A stretch of 64,000 nucleotides of DNA from Arthrobacter sp. Soil763 (GTDB taxonomy: Bacteria; Actinomycetota; Actinomycetes; Actinomycetales; Micrococcaceae), in the NCBI RefSeq assembly GCF_001428365.1, contig NZ_LMSH01000002.1, positions 1,137,505-1,201,504 of the forward strand, written 5' to 3'. Under the pieces are notes generated by a model. That model did not search any database and was not told the DNA's origin. It worked only from the letters and a program-made list of their open reading frames with translations. This document shows positions 36,514-44,832 of the stretch, piece by piece; position 1 is the first letter of the stretch, and each line of letters opens with the position of its first letter. The position numbers and the translations under genes are program-made.

Positions 36514-37902
36514 CTAGGCCGGCCAGCCCTCGGGACCGTCGGAGCCGGCAGGGTATTCCTCCAGCGGCACGCTGTCCCGGGCCCAGGCCTTGAGCACGGG
36601 TTCGAGGATGCGCCAGCAGTCTTCGGCGGTGTCGCCGCGGACGCTCAGCAGCGGATCGCCGGTGAGCACGCCCTCCAGGACTTCGCCGTAGGGCAGCAGC
36701 TCGGAGGCGCTCAGTTCGGCCTGCAGGGTGGCCCGGTCCAGGCTGAGCACGTTGCCGGGGCCGTTGACGTCGACGTCGAACTGCAGCGTGTCCGGGCCGA
36801 ACCCGATCCTCAGCTGGTTGGGGGAGTCGACGCCGGTGAAGCCGCGGGGCAGGTGCGGGACGGGCCGGAAGGTGACCACGGCTTCCTTGCGCTTGGTGCC
36901 GAGTGCCTTGCCGGAGCGGAGGATGAACGGCACGCCCTGCCAGCGCCAGTTGTCGATGTCCACCTGCACCTCGGCCAGGGTCTCGGTGTTCCGCGAGGCG
37001 TCCACGCCCTCTTCCTTGGCGTAGTCCGGGACCTGGCGGCCGCCCAGGGTGCCGGCGGTGTACCGGGCGCGGCGGGTGTTCCTGGCGTAGGGGGCCTTGA
37101 TGCTGCTGGCGCGCAGCAGGGTGGCGACGGCGTCGCGGAGGTCGCGTTCGTCCACGGAAGCCGGCGGTTCAATCGCCATCAGCGCCATGATCTGCAGGAG
37201 GTGGCTCTGGATCATGTCCCGCAGCGCGCCGGCGCCGTCGTAGTAGCGGGCCCGGCCCTCCAGCGCGAGGTCCTCGTCGAAGATGATTTCCACCTTTTCG
37301 ATGTGTTCCCGGTTCCACACCGGTTCCAGGAACGTGTTCGCAAAACGCAGGCCCAGGATGTTCAGCACCGTCGCCTTGCCCAGGAAGTGGTCCACCCGGT
37401 GGATGTGGTCCTCGGGGACCAGGGCGGCCAGGGTCCGGTTCAGCTCGCGGGCGGATTCCTCGCTGGAGCCGAAGGGCTTTTCCATCACCAGCCGCGTCCC
37501 GGCGGGAACGTCGTCGGGGGTGAGGGCCTGGCAGGCGCGCTCGCTGATCTTCGGCGGCAGCGCGAAGTAGACGGCGACGGGGCCTTCCAGCCCAGCGATC
37601 AGCTTGGCCAGCTGGCCTTCGGCCGTGACGTCGAGCTGGCGGTACGCGGTGGTTTCGCGGATCCGCTTGAGTTCCCGTTTACCGGCCGAATCGGCCTGGG
37701 AGTTCGCGTCGGCGAAGGAGGTCTCGAGGCGTTCGAGCCACTGGTCCTCGGTCCAGTCGTCGGAGCCCGCGCCGACCAGGGTCAGGCCCTGGGCGTGGCC
37801 CCTGGCCACCAGCCGGGCGAGGCCCGGAAGCAGCAGCCGGCCGGTCAGGTCGCCCGAGGCGCCGAGGATGAGCAGGGTTTTTACCGTTGGTTGACTGGTC
37901 AC
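36514..37902 (-). CDS. zwf: Glucose-6-phosphate dehydrogenase family protein
   Basis: Oxidises glucose-6-phosphate to the lactone with NADP+ (or NAD+), entering the pentose phosphate pathway. Length 462. Coenzyme motif GASGDLTGRLLLPGL replaces the usual GASGDLAKRKL. The substrate/catalytic block is RVDHFLGKATVLNI (His and Lys intact), and MEKPFG is present. Divergence and lack of the usual tal-zwf-opcA neighbourhood suggest a second, stand-alone paralogue. It lies opposite amtB-glnK and ffh. Confidence 0.85.
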   Translation of the reverse strand: MTSQPTVKTLLILGASGDLTGRLLLPGLARLVARGHAQGLTLVGAGSDDWTEDQWLERLETSFADANSQADSAGKRELKRIRETTAYRQLDVTAEGQLAKLIAGLEGPVAVYFALPPKISERACQALTPDDVPAGTRLVMEKPFGSSEESARELNRTLAALVPEDHIHRVDHFLGKATVLNILGLRFANTFLEPVWNREHIEKVEIIFDEDLALEGRARYYDGAGALRDMIQSHLLQIMALMAIEPPASVDERDLRDAVATLLRASSIKAPYARNTRRARYTAGTLGGRQVPDYAKEEGVDASRNTETLAEVQVDIDNWRWQGVPFILRSGKALGTKRKEAVVTFRPVPHLPRGFTGVDSPNQLRIGFGPDTLQFDVDVNGPGNVLSLDRATLQAELSASELLPYGEVLEGVLTGDPLLSVRGDTAEDCWRILEPVLKAWARDSVPLEEYPAGSDGPEGWPA

Positions 37903-37920
37903 CTAAGCCAGCATGCCATC

Positions 37921-37948
37921 TTGAAGGCGCGTCTTGATACCCTAGATA
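37921..37948 (+). promoter_or_regulatory. Possible ffh promoter
   Basis: TTGAAG (37921-37926), 16-bp spacer and TAGATA (37943-37948). Matches are partial; a roughly 100-nt leader would follow. Confidence 0.3.
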
Positions 37949-38052
37949 GTCGAGTCCCGTTGTCGAGGCAGTTCGTTCCGGCGAATCAGTCACGACTCTG
38001 GCGCGCCGCTCCGGCCGCCAGCTGTAGATCCACTGAAAGAAGTGCACGGCGC

Positions 38053-39645
38053 GTGTTCAATTCACTCTCTGACCGGTTGACAGCAACCTTCAAGAACCTC
38101 CGTGGCAAGGGCCGCCTGACCGAGGCGGACGTTGACGCTACGGTCCGCGAGATCCGGCGCGCCCTGCTGGATGCCGACGTCGCCGTTCCGGTGGTGCGGG
38201 AGTTCACCGCCCGGGTCCGCGAGCGTGCCCTCGGCGCCGAGGTTTCCGGCGCGCTGAACCCGAGCCAGCAGATCGTGAAGATCGTCAACGAGGAACTCGT
38301 GGAGATCCTTGGCGGCGAGACCCGCCGGATCCGGCTGGCTAAGACCGGCCCGACCATCATCATGCTCGCCGGCCTCCAGGGCGCCGGCAAGACCACCCTG
38401 GCCGGCAAGCTCTCCAAGTACCTCAAGGCCCAGGGCCACAGCCCCATGCTGGTCGCCTGCGACCTGCAGCGCCCCAACGCCGTCACCCAGCTGCAGGTTG
38501 TCGGCCAGCGCGCCGGCGTGCCGGTCTACGCCCCGCACCCGGGCGCCACCTCCACCGAACTCGACCACCCCGCCGGTGACCCGGTCGCCGTCGCCCGCGC
38601 CGGCGTCGAGGAAGCCAAGCGCACCCTGCACGACGTCGTGATCGTGGACACCGCCGGCCGCCTCGGCGTCGACGCGGACATGATGGAGCAGGCGCGCCAG
38701 ATCCGCCGGGCGATCGTCCCGAATGAAGTCCTGTTCGTGATCGACTCGATGATCGGCCAGGACGCCGTGAACACCGCGCTGGCGTTCGACGAAGGCGTGA
38801 ACTTCACCGGCATCGTGCTCTCCAAGCTCGACGGCGACGCCCGTGGCGGTGCCGCGCTCTCCGTCGCATCGGTCACCGGCAAGCCGGTCATGTTCGCCTC
38901 CACCGGCGAGGGCCTGGACGACTTCGAACTCTTCCACCCGGACCGGATGGCCTCCCGCATCCTCGACATGGGCGACGTGCTCACCCTGATCGAACAGGCC
39001 GAAAAGTCCTGGGACAAGGACGAAGCGGCCCGGATGGCGAAGAAGTTCGCCGACCAGGAAGACTTCACGCTTGAGGACTTCCTCGCCCAGATGCAGCAGA
39101 TCCGCAACATGGGCTCGATGAAGAAGATGCTCATGATGATGCCGGGCGCGCAGAACATCCGGCAGCAGCTCGAGCAGTTCGACGAGCGTGAAATCGACCG
39201 CGTCGAGGCGATCGTCCGGTCCATGACCCCGCACGAACGGGTGGCACCGAAGATCATCAACGGCTCCCGCCGCGCCCGCATCGCCCGCGGTTCCGGCGTG
39301 CACGTCTCCGAGGTCAACGGCCTGCTGGAGCGCTTCGCCCAGGCGCAGAAGATGATGAAGAAAATGGCTGCGGGCGGCGGCATGCCCGGCATGCCGGGGA
39401 TGCCGGGCATGGGTGGCGGCGGAGGCGGTGCTCGAAAGGGTGCCAAGTCCGCGCCGAAGAAGAAGGCCCGTTCCGGCAACCCAGCCAAGGCCGCGCAGGA
39501 GCTCAAAGACGCGGAGGCCCGCCGGGCTGCCGGCGCCAAGGCCGTCCCCACGGGTGCCTCCTTCGGCCAGCAGGGCGGGGACTTCGACCCCTCGCAGCTG
39601 AACCTGCCGAAGGGCTTCGACAAGTTCCTTGGCGGCAGCAAGTAA
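38053..39645 (+). CDS. ffh: Signal recognition particle protein Ffh
   Basis: SRP54 GTPase binding signal sequences and 4.5S RNA. The 530-residue protein has N domain, G domain (GLQGAGKTTLAGKLSKY, DTAGRLGVDADM, SKLDGDARGG) and Met-rich M domain (KKMLMMMPGAQN, SRRARIARGSG). The tail after the M domain, from GGGMPGMPGMPGMGGGGGG, is low complexity and then Lys/Ala-rich. GTG 38053 gives the correct N-terminus MFNSLSDRLTATFKNL. Longer open frame upstream is antisense to the G6PD gene. Confidence 0.96.
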   Translation: MFNSLSDRLTATFKNLRGKGRLTEADVDATVREIRRALLDADVAVPVVREFTARVRERALGAEVSGALNPSQQIVKIVNEELVEILGGETRRIRLAKTGPTIIMLAGLQGAGKTTLAGKLSKYLKAQGHSPMLVACDLQRPNAVTQLQVVGQRAGVPVYAPHPGATSTELDHPAGDPVAVARAGVEEAKRTLHDVVIVDTAGRLGVDADMMEQARQIRRAIVPNEVLFVIDSMIGQDAVNTALAFDEGVNFTGIVLSKLDGDARGGAALSVASVTGKPVMFASTGEGLDDFELFHPDRMASRILDMGDVLTLIEQAEKSWDKDEAARMAKKFADQEDFTLEDFLAQMQQIRNMGSMKKMLMMMPGAQNIRQQLEQFDEREIDRVEAIVRSMTPHERVAPKIINGSRRARIARGSGVHVSEVNGLLERFAQAQKMMKKMAAGGGMPGMPGMPGMGGGGGGARKGAKSAPKKKARSGNPAKAAQELKDAEARRAAGAKAVPTGASFGQQGGDFDPSQLNLPKGFDKFLGGSK

Positions 39646-39695
39646 GCAGGGCGCCCGGAGCGTATGTCGTCGGTCCCGATGACAGACCGGTGCCC

Positions 39696-39701
39696 TAGGG
39701 T
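39696..39701 (+). promoter_or_regulatory. -10 element, leaderless promoter of the hydrolase gene
   Basis: TAGGGT, 6 nt (tagacc), then ATG 39708; no Shine-Dalgarno site. Confidence 0.55.
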
Positions 39702-39707
39702 TAGACC

Positions 39708-40457
39708 ATGTTCAAGCAGCGCGTAGTCTTCGTCCACGGCGCCGGCAGTTTCGGCGCCGCGGCGTGGCCGAAGCAGCATGGCATGGCCCTGGCTTACGAC
39801 GCCCTGTTCCTGCGCCGCCACGGCTTCGATCCGGTCGCCGAGCCGCTGCCGACCGACTTCGCCGCCGACGCGGCCATCGTCCTGCGGGCCCTGGCCGACG
39901 ACGGCCGGGGTGCCGCCGGAGGCCATGTGGTCGCCCACTCCCAGGGCGCCATCTCGGCGATGATGGCCGCCGTCGAACGCCCGGACCTGGTCCAGTCGCT
40001 GACCCTGGTGGAGCCGGCCTGCTTCTCGCTGACGGCCGAACTGCCCGCCACCGCGGCCCACCGCGCGCTGCTGCAGCCGCTCTTCGATGTCCGGCACCAG
40101 CTCAGCGACGAGGACTTCCACCGCGAATTCGTCCGGCGCGTGTTCGCCGCCCACGCCCCGGTGCGCGGCGGCGTCGGCGCCCCCGCGGCCGACGACGGCA
40201 GGGAAGCGCGGCGGCTGCGGCTGCAGGCCCCCGGATGGGACGCGCCGCTGCACATCGTTCCCGGCGTGCCCACCCTTGTCCTCACCGGCGGCTGGGAACC
40301 GCTGTACGAGGAGATCGCCGGCTACCTCCGGGAAACCGGCGCCTTGTACCGCACCGCCCCCGGAGGGCACCGGCCGCAGGACTCCCGCGAAGGCGACCGC
40401 GCCATCCGCACCTTCATCGCCGACGTCGAACGCAGCAGCCACGCGCACGCCTCCTGA
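39708..40457 (+). CDS. Alpha/beta hydrolase
   Basis: A 249-residue alpha/beta hydrolase: oxyanion-hole motif VVFVHGAG at the N-terminus, nucleophile elbow VAHSQGAIS (Ser) and a late His in PGGHRPQDS. The acid lies near VLTGGWEPLYEE, where a Glu may replace Asp. Substrate unknown. The amidohydrolase gene follows 31 nt later but has its own -10-like element, so the two may be transcribed separately. Confidence 0.82.
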   Translation: MFKQRVVFVHGAGSFGAAAWPKQHGMALAYDALFLRRHGFDPVAEPLPTDFAADAAIVLRALADDGRGAAGGHVVAHSQGAISAMMAAVERPDLVQSLTLVEPACFSLTAELPATAAHRALLQPLFDVRHQLSDEDFHREFVRRVFAAHAPVRGGVGAPAADDGREARRLRLQAPGWDAPLHIVPGVPTLVLTGGWEPLYEEIAGYLRETGALYRTAPGGHRPQDSREGDRAIRTFIADVERSSHAHAS

Positions 40458-40475
40458 GCCGCCGGCGCTGCGGAT

Positions 40476-40481
40476 TAGGCT
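40476..40481 (+). promoter_or_regulatory. -10 element, leaderless-type promoter of the amidohydrolase gene
   Basis: TAGGCT followed by 7 nt (gtaggcc) and ATG 40489. Confidence 0.45.
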
Positions 40482-40488
40482 GTAGGCC

Positions 40489-41601
40489 ATGAATGGCATC
40501 ATCGAATTCCGCGGCCCGGTCCTTACCGCGCCCGGCCAGGAACGGCAGGGGCTGTGGGCGGTGGACGGCACGCTCACCTTCACCCGGCCCACGGAGGAGC
40601 CGGACCAGGTCCTGGACGGCTGGGTCATTCCCGGGCTGGTCGACGCGCACTGCCATATCGGGCTCGGCCCCGGCGGCGATGTCCCCGCCGAGGTGGCCGG
40701 GCAGCAGGCCAAGGAGGACCGCGAGGCCGGAACTCTGCTGGTCCGCGACGCCGGCGCCGTCCATGACACCCGGTGGATCCAGCGGCACCCCGGGCTGCCC
40801 CGGATCATCCGTGCCGGCCGGCATATCGCCCGGACCCGCCGTTACCTGCGCGGCCTCGCCGTCGAGGTTGAACCGGAGGATCTGGTGGAGGCTGTCCGCA
40901 AGCAGGCCCGCGCTGGTGACGGCTGGGTCAAGCTGGTCGGGGACTGGATCGACCGCGGCGCCGGAGACCTCGCCGCGAGCTTTCCCGCCCGCGCCGTCAA
41001 GGACGCCGTCCGGGCCGCGCATGACGAGGGCGCACGGGTCACGGCGCACTGCTTCGCCGAGGACACCCTCGATGACATGCTCGACGCCGGCATCGACTGC
41101 ATCGAACACGGAACCGGGCTGCTGCCCCGGCACCTGCCGCGCTTCGTCGAACAGGGCGTGCCGATTGTGCCCACCCTGATCAACATCGCCACCTTCCCCA
41201 ACATCGCCGCGCAGGCCGAGGCGAAGTTCCCCCGGTACGCGGCCCACATGCGCGCGCTGTGGGAGCGCCGCGCGGAACGCATCCTTGAAGCGCATGAGGC
41301 CGGCGTGGCGCTCTACGCCGGCACCGACGCCGGCAGCGTCATCCGGCACGGGCGGATCGTGGACGAACTCGAGGCGCTCCAGGCAGCGGGCCTGCCCGCC
41401 GTCGCCGCCCTCGACGCCGGTTCCTGGGCCGCCCGCACCTGGCTGGAGGCTGAGGCCATTGCCGAAGGCGCCAGCGCCGATGTCCTCGTGTGCGACGAGG
41501 ACCCGCGCAAGGACCTCACCACGCTCAGGAGCATCCGCCACATCGTGCTGCGCGGCGCACGCGTCGGCGGGGGAGAGGGAGGTTCCGGCGGTCTGCATTA
41601 G
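40489..41601 (+). CDS. Amidohydrolase family protein
   Basis: A 370-residue metallo-hydrolase with the TIM-barrel metal ligands in order: H-x-H in LVDAHCHIGL, a Lys in GWVKLVGDWID that is probably carboxylated, His in VTAHCFAED, His in DCIEHGTGLL and Asp in YAGTDAGSV. This is the imidazolonepropionase/prolidase-like amidohydrolase type. The reaction is unknown. A homologue is often found after ffh in Micrococcales. Confidence 0.87.
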   Translation: MNGIIEFRGPVLTAPGQERQGLWAVDGTLTFTRPTEEPDQVLDGWVIPGLVDAHCHIGLGPGGDVPAEVAGQQAKEDREAGTLLVRDAGAVHDTRWIQRHPGLPRIIRAGRHIARTRRYLRGLAVEVEPEDLVEAVRKQARAGDGWVKLVGDWIDRGAGDLAASFPARAVKDAVRAAHDEGARVTAHCFAEDTLDDMLDAGIDCIEHGTGLLPRHLPRFVEQGVPIVPTLINIATFPNIAAQAEAKFPRYAAHMRALWERRAERILEAHEAGVALYAGTDAGSVIRHGRIVDELEALQAAGLPAVAALDAGSWAARTWLEAEAIAEGASADVLVCDEDPRKDLTTLRSIRHIVLRGARVGGGEGGSGGLH

Positions 41602-41608
41602 GAATAAA

Positions 41609-41620
41609 TTGAAGCTTCAA
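41609..41620. promoter_or_regulatory. Palindrome TTGAAGCTTCAA, candidate MarR-type operator
   Basis: Perfect 12-bp palindrome in an AT-rich stretch (41600-41632) directly before the VOC gene. Such symmetric sites are typical of MarR-family repressors of aromatic or quinone-responsive genes. The regulator is not next door. Confidence 0.45.
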
Positions 41621-41682
41621 GTAATTTAACTATGTGACGGGTCGCCGAAGGTCGGCGGCCGCAGGACCACCGGAGCGTTTCG

Positions 41683-42558
41683 ATGACCGCAGAACCCAGC
41701 ACCCAGGATCTCCTTCCCGCAGACCTCACCATGGGCACCGTGATGCTCAAGGTCGGCGACATGAAGCTGATGACCGACTACTACCAGCGCGCCCTCGGTC
41801 TGGAAGTCGTGGCCGAGCAGGACGGGGGGCTCTACCTCGGTCGCAAGCGCAGGCCGCTGGTCCACCTGGCCCCGGCCCCGGGGCTGAACATCCCCTCCCG
41901 CGGAGAGGCCGGCCTCTTCCACACCGCCCTGCTCTTTGAGGACCAGGCCGCCCTGGCCGCGACCATCGCCTCGGCCGCGCAGTACGAGCCGCAGTCCTTC
42001 ACCGGCAGCGCGGACCATCTGGTGAGCGAGGCCTTCTACTTCAACGACCCCGAGGGCAACGGCATCGAGCTCTACTGGGACCGCCCCCGCGACGCCTGGT
42101 CCTGGGAGGGCAAGAACGTGGTGATGGACAGCCTGGCCCTGCCGCCGCAGCGCTACCTGGAACAGCACCTGACCGAAGCCGCCCTGGCCGGACAGCTCGA
42201 GACGGACGCCGGCGTCGGGCACGTTCACCTGCAGGTCGGCGACGTGCAGTCTGCCCACGATTTCTACGTCGGCACGCTCGGTTTCGAGAAGACCGCCGGC
42301 TGGCACGGCCAGGCGCTCTTCGTCTCGGCTGGCGGGTACCACCACCACATGGCCATGAACGTCTGGAACAGCCGCGGCGCCGGCCCGCGCCGCGACACCC
42401 TGGGCCTGGGCGAGGTGCTGATCGAAGTACCCTCCGGCGACGACGTCGGGGCGCTTGCGGACCGGCTCAAGACCGCCGGCGTCCAGTCCCACCACACCGG
42501 GGCTGAGCTGCGCTTCGAGGATCCGTGGCGCAACCGGATCCGCGTCGCCGTCCGCTAA
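41683..42558 (+). CDS. VOC family protein, catechol-2,3-dioxygenase-like (CatE type)
   Basis: A 291-residue protein with two vicinal-oxygen-chelate modules. The first, residues 15-130, shows GTVMLKVGDMKLMTDYYQRA and FYFNDPEGNGIELYWDRP. The second, residues 165-290, shows VGHVHLQVGDVQSAHDFYV and ends with FEDPWRNRIRVAV. Metal ligands are expected at HVHL, the HHHMAMNVW region and a C-terminal acidic residue. The family cleaves catechols or detoxifies quinones. ATG 41683 follows a leader of about 50 nt from the palindromic promoter. Confidence 0.85.
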   Translation: MTAEPSTQDLLPADLTMGTVMLKVGDMKLMTDYYQRALGLEVVAEQDGGLYLGRKRRPLVHLAPAPGLNIPSRGEAGLFHTALLFEDQAALAATIASAAQYEPQSFTGSADHLVSEAFYFNDPEGNGIELYWDRPRDAWSWEGKNVVMDSLALPPQRYLEQHLTEAALAGQLETDAGVGHVHLQVGDVQSAHDFYVGTLGFEKTAGWHGQALFVSAGGYHHHMAMNVWNSRGAGPRRDTLGLGEVLIEVPSGDDVGALADRLKTAGVQSHHTGAELRFEDPWRNRIRVAVR

Positions 42559-42567
42559 CCCTGGTCC

Positions 42568-42720
42568 GGGCATGTCCATCCCTCCTTCCGAGGCACCTCC
42601 GACGGACATGCCCATCCTTCGGGCCGGGGCGTGGGCATGACGGGTTATGCCCACTGGCCACGTCCTATGCTGGGCATGTCCGTTGCCGGATCCTGCCCGC
42701 CGCTGGGCATGTCCATCCCT
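42568..42720. repeat. Cluster of GGGCATGTCC motifs
   Basis: GGGCATGTCC occurs at 42568-42577, 42672-42681 and 42705-42714 on the plus strand, and inverted (GGACATGCCC) at 42604-42613. A degenerate copy at 42633 forms a hairpin GTGGGCAT (42631-42638) / ATGCCCAC (42647-42654). The outer two copies extend identically with ATCCCT. This is almost all of the intergenic region before the next gene. Confidence 0.75.
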
Positions 42721-42795
42721 GCCGCCCGAACGGCTAGGCTGAGGGAAGGCCGCAGGCAGCGGCCCGACGCCGCCGGACAGCTAAGGATGAGTTCC

Positions 42796-43233
42796 GTGGG
42801 ATTTACCGAGATTTTCGCCGCCACCCATGACGCCGCGCTCAAGCGCGCTGCAGCCCTCGACGGCGGCGCCGCCCCCGCGCCCGGTGCGGTCCGGATCCCG
42901 GACATCAGTGACTTCGAGGTCGAGCGCCTGGGCGACCTGGCCGGCGCCGCGGTGCATGCAGCGGGTGCCGACTACGAGTTGGCGATGGTGGACGTGGCCA
43001 GCGATGCCCTGCTCGGTGCACCGGCCGCCATGGTCCGCGCGCTGGCGGAGCTGCTTACCTATGAAACCGAAGGGGAGGGCGACGTGCTGGCCGACGTCGC
43101 CGCGAGCTGGGCCGCGGAGGAGGACATGCCCTTCGGCGCCGAGCAGGCCGAGCGGTACGTCCGGCAGATTGCGGAGCTGGCCGCCGGCGTCGATCCCGCC
43201 GCCAAGGCCGGACTCTACGTCTGGGCCTGCTGA
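42796..43233 (+). CDS. Hypothetical protein
   Basis: About 145 residues, mostly acidic and Ala-rich, predicted soluble and helical (FTEIFAATHDAALKRAAAL; AERYVRQIAELAAGVDP). I do not recognise a family. I start at GTG 42796 because AAGGA (42783-42787) lies 8 nt upstream; ATG 42787 would overlap that ribosome site and add three residues. Codon usage matches its neighbours, so it looks like a real gene. It is preceded by the GGGCATGTCC cluster and followed by the rpsP promoter. Confidence 0.7.
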   Translation: MGFTEIFAATHDAALKRAAALDGGAAPAPGAVRIPDISDFEVERLGDLAGAAVHAAGADYELAMVDVASDALLGAPAAMVRALAELLTYETEGEGDVLADVAASWAAEEDMPFGAEQAERYVRQIAELAAGVDPAAKAGLYVWAC

Positions 43234-43289
43234 CGCCGCCCACGCCTCCGCCCAAAACGCCGCCCGGAACGCCGCGCGCGGGTGTCAAG

Positions 43290-43318
43290 TCGAAATCCGC
43301 GCGGTCATCTGGCACAAT
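43290..43318 (+). promoter_or_regulatory. Promoter of rpsP-khpA
   Basis: TCGAAA (43290-43295), 17-bp spacer, CACAAT (43313-43318). It predicts a leader of about 125 nt before rpsP. Confidence 0.5.
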
Positions 43319-43452
43319 GATCAGGTACTTGATCTGCGCGGCCCCTCTCTCCGCGTCTGGATCTTGTCCTTTAGAACCCCCTAGTACGGCCCGCCCCACG
43401 GGTGCAGAACGCCGGGCTCGACCCCGTTTATGAAACAGGAGTGACCACAAAA

Positions 43453-43875
43453 GTGGCCGTTAAGATTCGCCTTAAGCGCTTCGGCAAGATGCGCGCCCCG
43501 TACTACCGCATCGTCGTCATGGACGCACGCTCCAAGCGTGACGGCCGTGCCATCGAAGAGATCGGCAAGTACCACCCGACCGAAGAGCCCTCGTACATCG
43601 AGGTCGACTCGGACCGTGCCCAGTACTGGCTCGGCGTCGGCGCACAGCCGTCCGAGCAGGTTGCCGCGATCCTCAAGATCACCGGTGACTGGCAGAAGTT
43701 CAAGGGTCTTCCGGGCCAGGAAGGCACCTTGAAGACCAAGGCTGCCAAGGAAGGCTTCGCTGCCCCGGAGAAGGGCTCCGTGATCATCCCGGAAGCCATC
43801 ACCAAGAAGGCCAAGAAGGACGATGCAGCCGAGGCTCCGGCCGAAGCCGAAGCAGAGACCACCGAGGCTGAGTAA
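43453..43875 (+). CDS. rpsP: 30S ribosomal protein S16
   Basis: Small-subunit protein: [31 protein letters not shown] and EEIGKYHP are the S16 signature. The product is 140 residues, with the acidic/Lys-Ala C-terminal extension usual in actinobacteria. GTG 43453 is chosen because AGGAG (43437-43441) lies 11 nt upstream; GTG 43441 overlaps that site. Confidence 0.95.
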   Translation: MAVKIRLKRFGKMRAPYYRIVVMDARSKRDGRAIEEIGKYHPTEEPSYIEVDSDRAQYWLGVGAQPSEQVAAILKITGDWQKFKGLPGQEGTLKTKAAKEGFAAPEKGSVIIPEAITKKAKKDDAAEAPAEAEAETTEAE

Positions 43876-43876
43876 C

Positions 43877-44119
43877 TTGCTGGCAGAAGCGCTCGAACAC
43901 CTGGTCCGCGGGATTGTTGACAGTCCCGAGGACGTCAAGGTCAGTGCCAAGAACAACCGCCGCGGGGACACCCTCGAGGTGCGCGTTCATCAGGACGACC
44001 TTGGACGGGTGATCGGTCGCCAGGGCCGCACCGCACGCGCGCTGCGCACTGTGGTGGCTGCTCTGGCCGACGGCGAGCAGGTCAGGGTCGACGTCGTCGA
44101 CACCGACCGCCGCCGGTAG
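43877..44119 (+). CDS. khpA: RNA-binding KH-domain protein KhpA
   Basis: An 80-residue single KH-domain protein. GRVIGRQGRTARALRTVV holds the GxxG loop (GRQG) contacting RNA. KhpA with KhpB/Jag influences cell-wall growth and sRNA interactions in Gram-positives. TTG start is 1 nt after the rpsP stop; the rpsP-khpA pair is widely conserved. Confidence 0.92.
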   Translation: MLAEALEHLVRGIVDSPEDVKVSAKNNRRGDTLEVRVHQDDLGRVIGRQGRTARALRTVVAALADGEQVRVDVVDTDRRR

Positions 44120-44142
44120 CGCGGCCAGCACAACTCGTCTTT

Positions 44143-44188
44143 AGTCCGGCCCCTCCGCCAGCTTATGGTGGAGGGGCCGGACTCTTTT
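44143..44188 (+). terminator. Intrinsic terminator of rpsP-khpA
   Basis: AGTCCGGCCCCTCCGCCA (44143-44160) pairs with 44166-44183 (one mismatch) around a 5-nt loop, then CTTTT. Confidence 0.92.
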
Positions 44189-44243
44189 GCGCAAGAAGCG
44201 CACCCGGAACCATAAACTCCCCAAAACCCGAACAGAGGAACAG

Positions 44244-44831
44244 ATGCAGCTTCAGGTGGCACGAATCGGCAAGCCGCACGGCATCCGCGGCGAAGTGACC
44301 GTGCAGGTGCTCACGGACGCCCCCGGTGACCGCTTCGTTCCCGGCATGCAGTTCGTGGTGGAACCCGCCTCCGCCGGGCCGCTGACGGTGGAGAGCGCCC
44401 GCTGGAACAAGGACATCCTGCTGCTGGCCTTCGAGGAAGTGCAGACCCGCAACGAGGCCGAGGCCCTCCGCGGCGCGAAGCTCTACATCGAAACCGAGGA
44501 ACTGGACGAGGACGACGACGAGGGCTGGTACGAGCACGAACTCGTCGGCCTGGACGTCCGCGTCGGCGGCAACGTGGTCGGCAAGGTCTCCGGCCTGCAC
44601 ACCATGCCCGTCCAAGACCTGCTGGTGGTCACCGTCGAGGACGGCCGGGAAGTCCTGGTCCCGTTCGTCGAGCAGATCGTCCCCGAGGTCAACGTCGGCG
44701 ACAAGTACGTCGTCGTCACCCCGCCGCCCGGGCTGTTCGAGGTCAACACCGACGCCGGTGCCACCCCCGACGACGGCGACGGCGTCGCGGCGGCCGGGGA
44801 ACGGCAGGCCGGCGACGGGGACAACGCCTAA
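44244..44831 (+). CDS. rimM: Ribosome maturation factor RimM
   Basis: 30S assembly factor binding S19. It has the N-terminal RimM domain ([20 protein letters not shown]) and a C-terminal PRC barrel ([38 protein letters not shown]). ATG 44244 has GAGGAA a few nt upstream and gives 195 residues. The acidic Asp/Gly-rich tail is lineage-specific. It is followed by trmD after 1 nt. Confidence 0.94.
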   Translation: MQLQVARIGKPHGIRGEVTVQVLTDAPGDRFVPGMQFVVEPASAGPLTVESARWNKDILLLAFEEVQTRNEAEALRGAKLYIETEELDEDDDEGWYEHELVGLDVRVGGNVVGKVSGLHTMPVQDLLVVTVEDGREVLVPFVEQIVPEVNVGDKYVVVTPPPGLFEVNTDAGATPDDGDGVAAAGERQAGDGDNA

Positions 44832-44832
44832 G

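Noticed and set aside
36295..38052. 585-codon N-terminal extension of Ffh
   Set aside because: It is antisense to the G6PD gene and unlike any SRP54 protein; GTG 38053 gives the family N-terminus.
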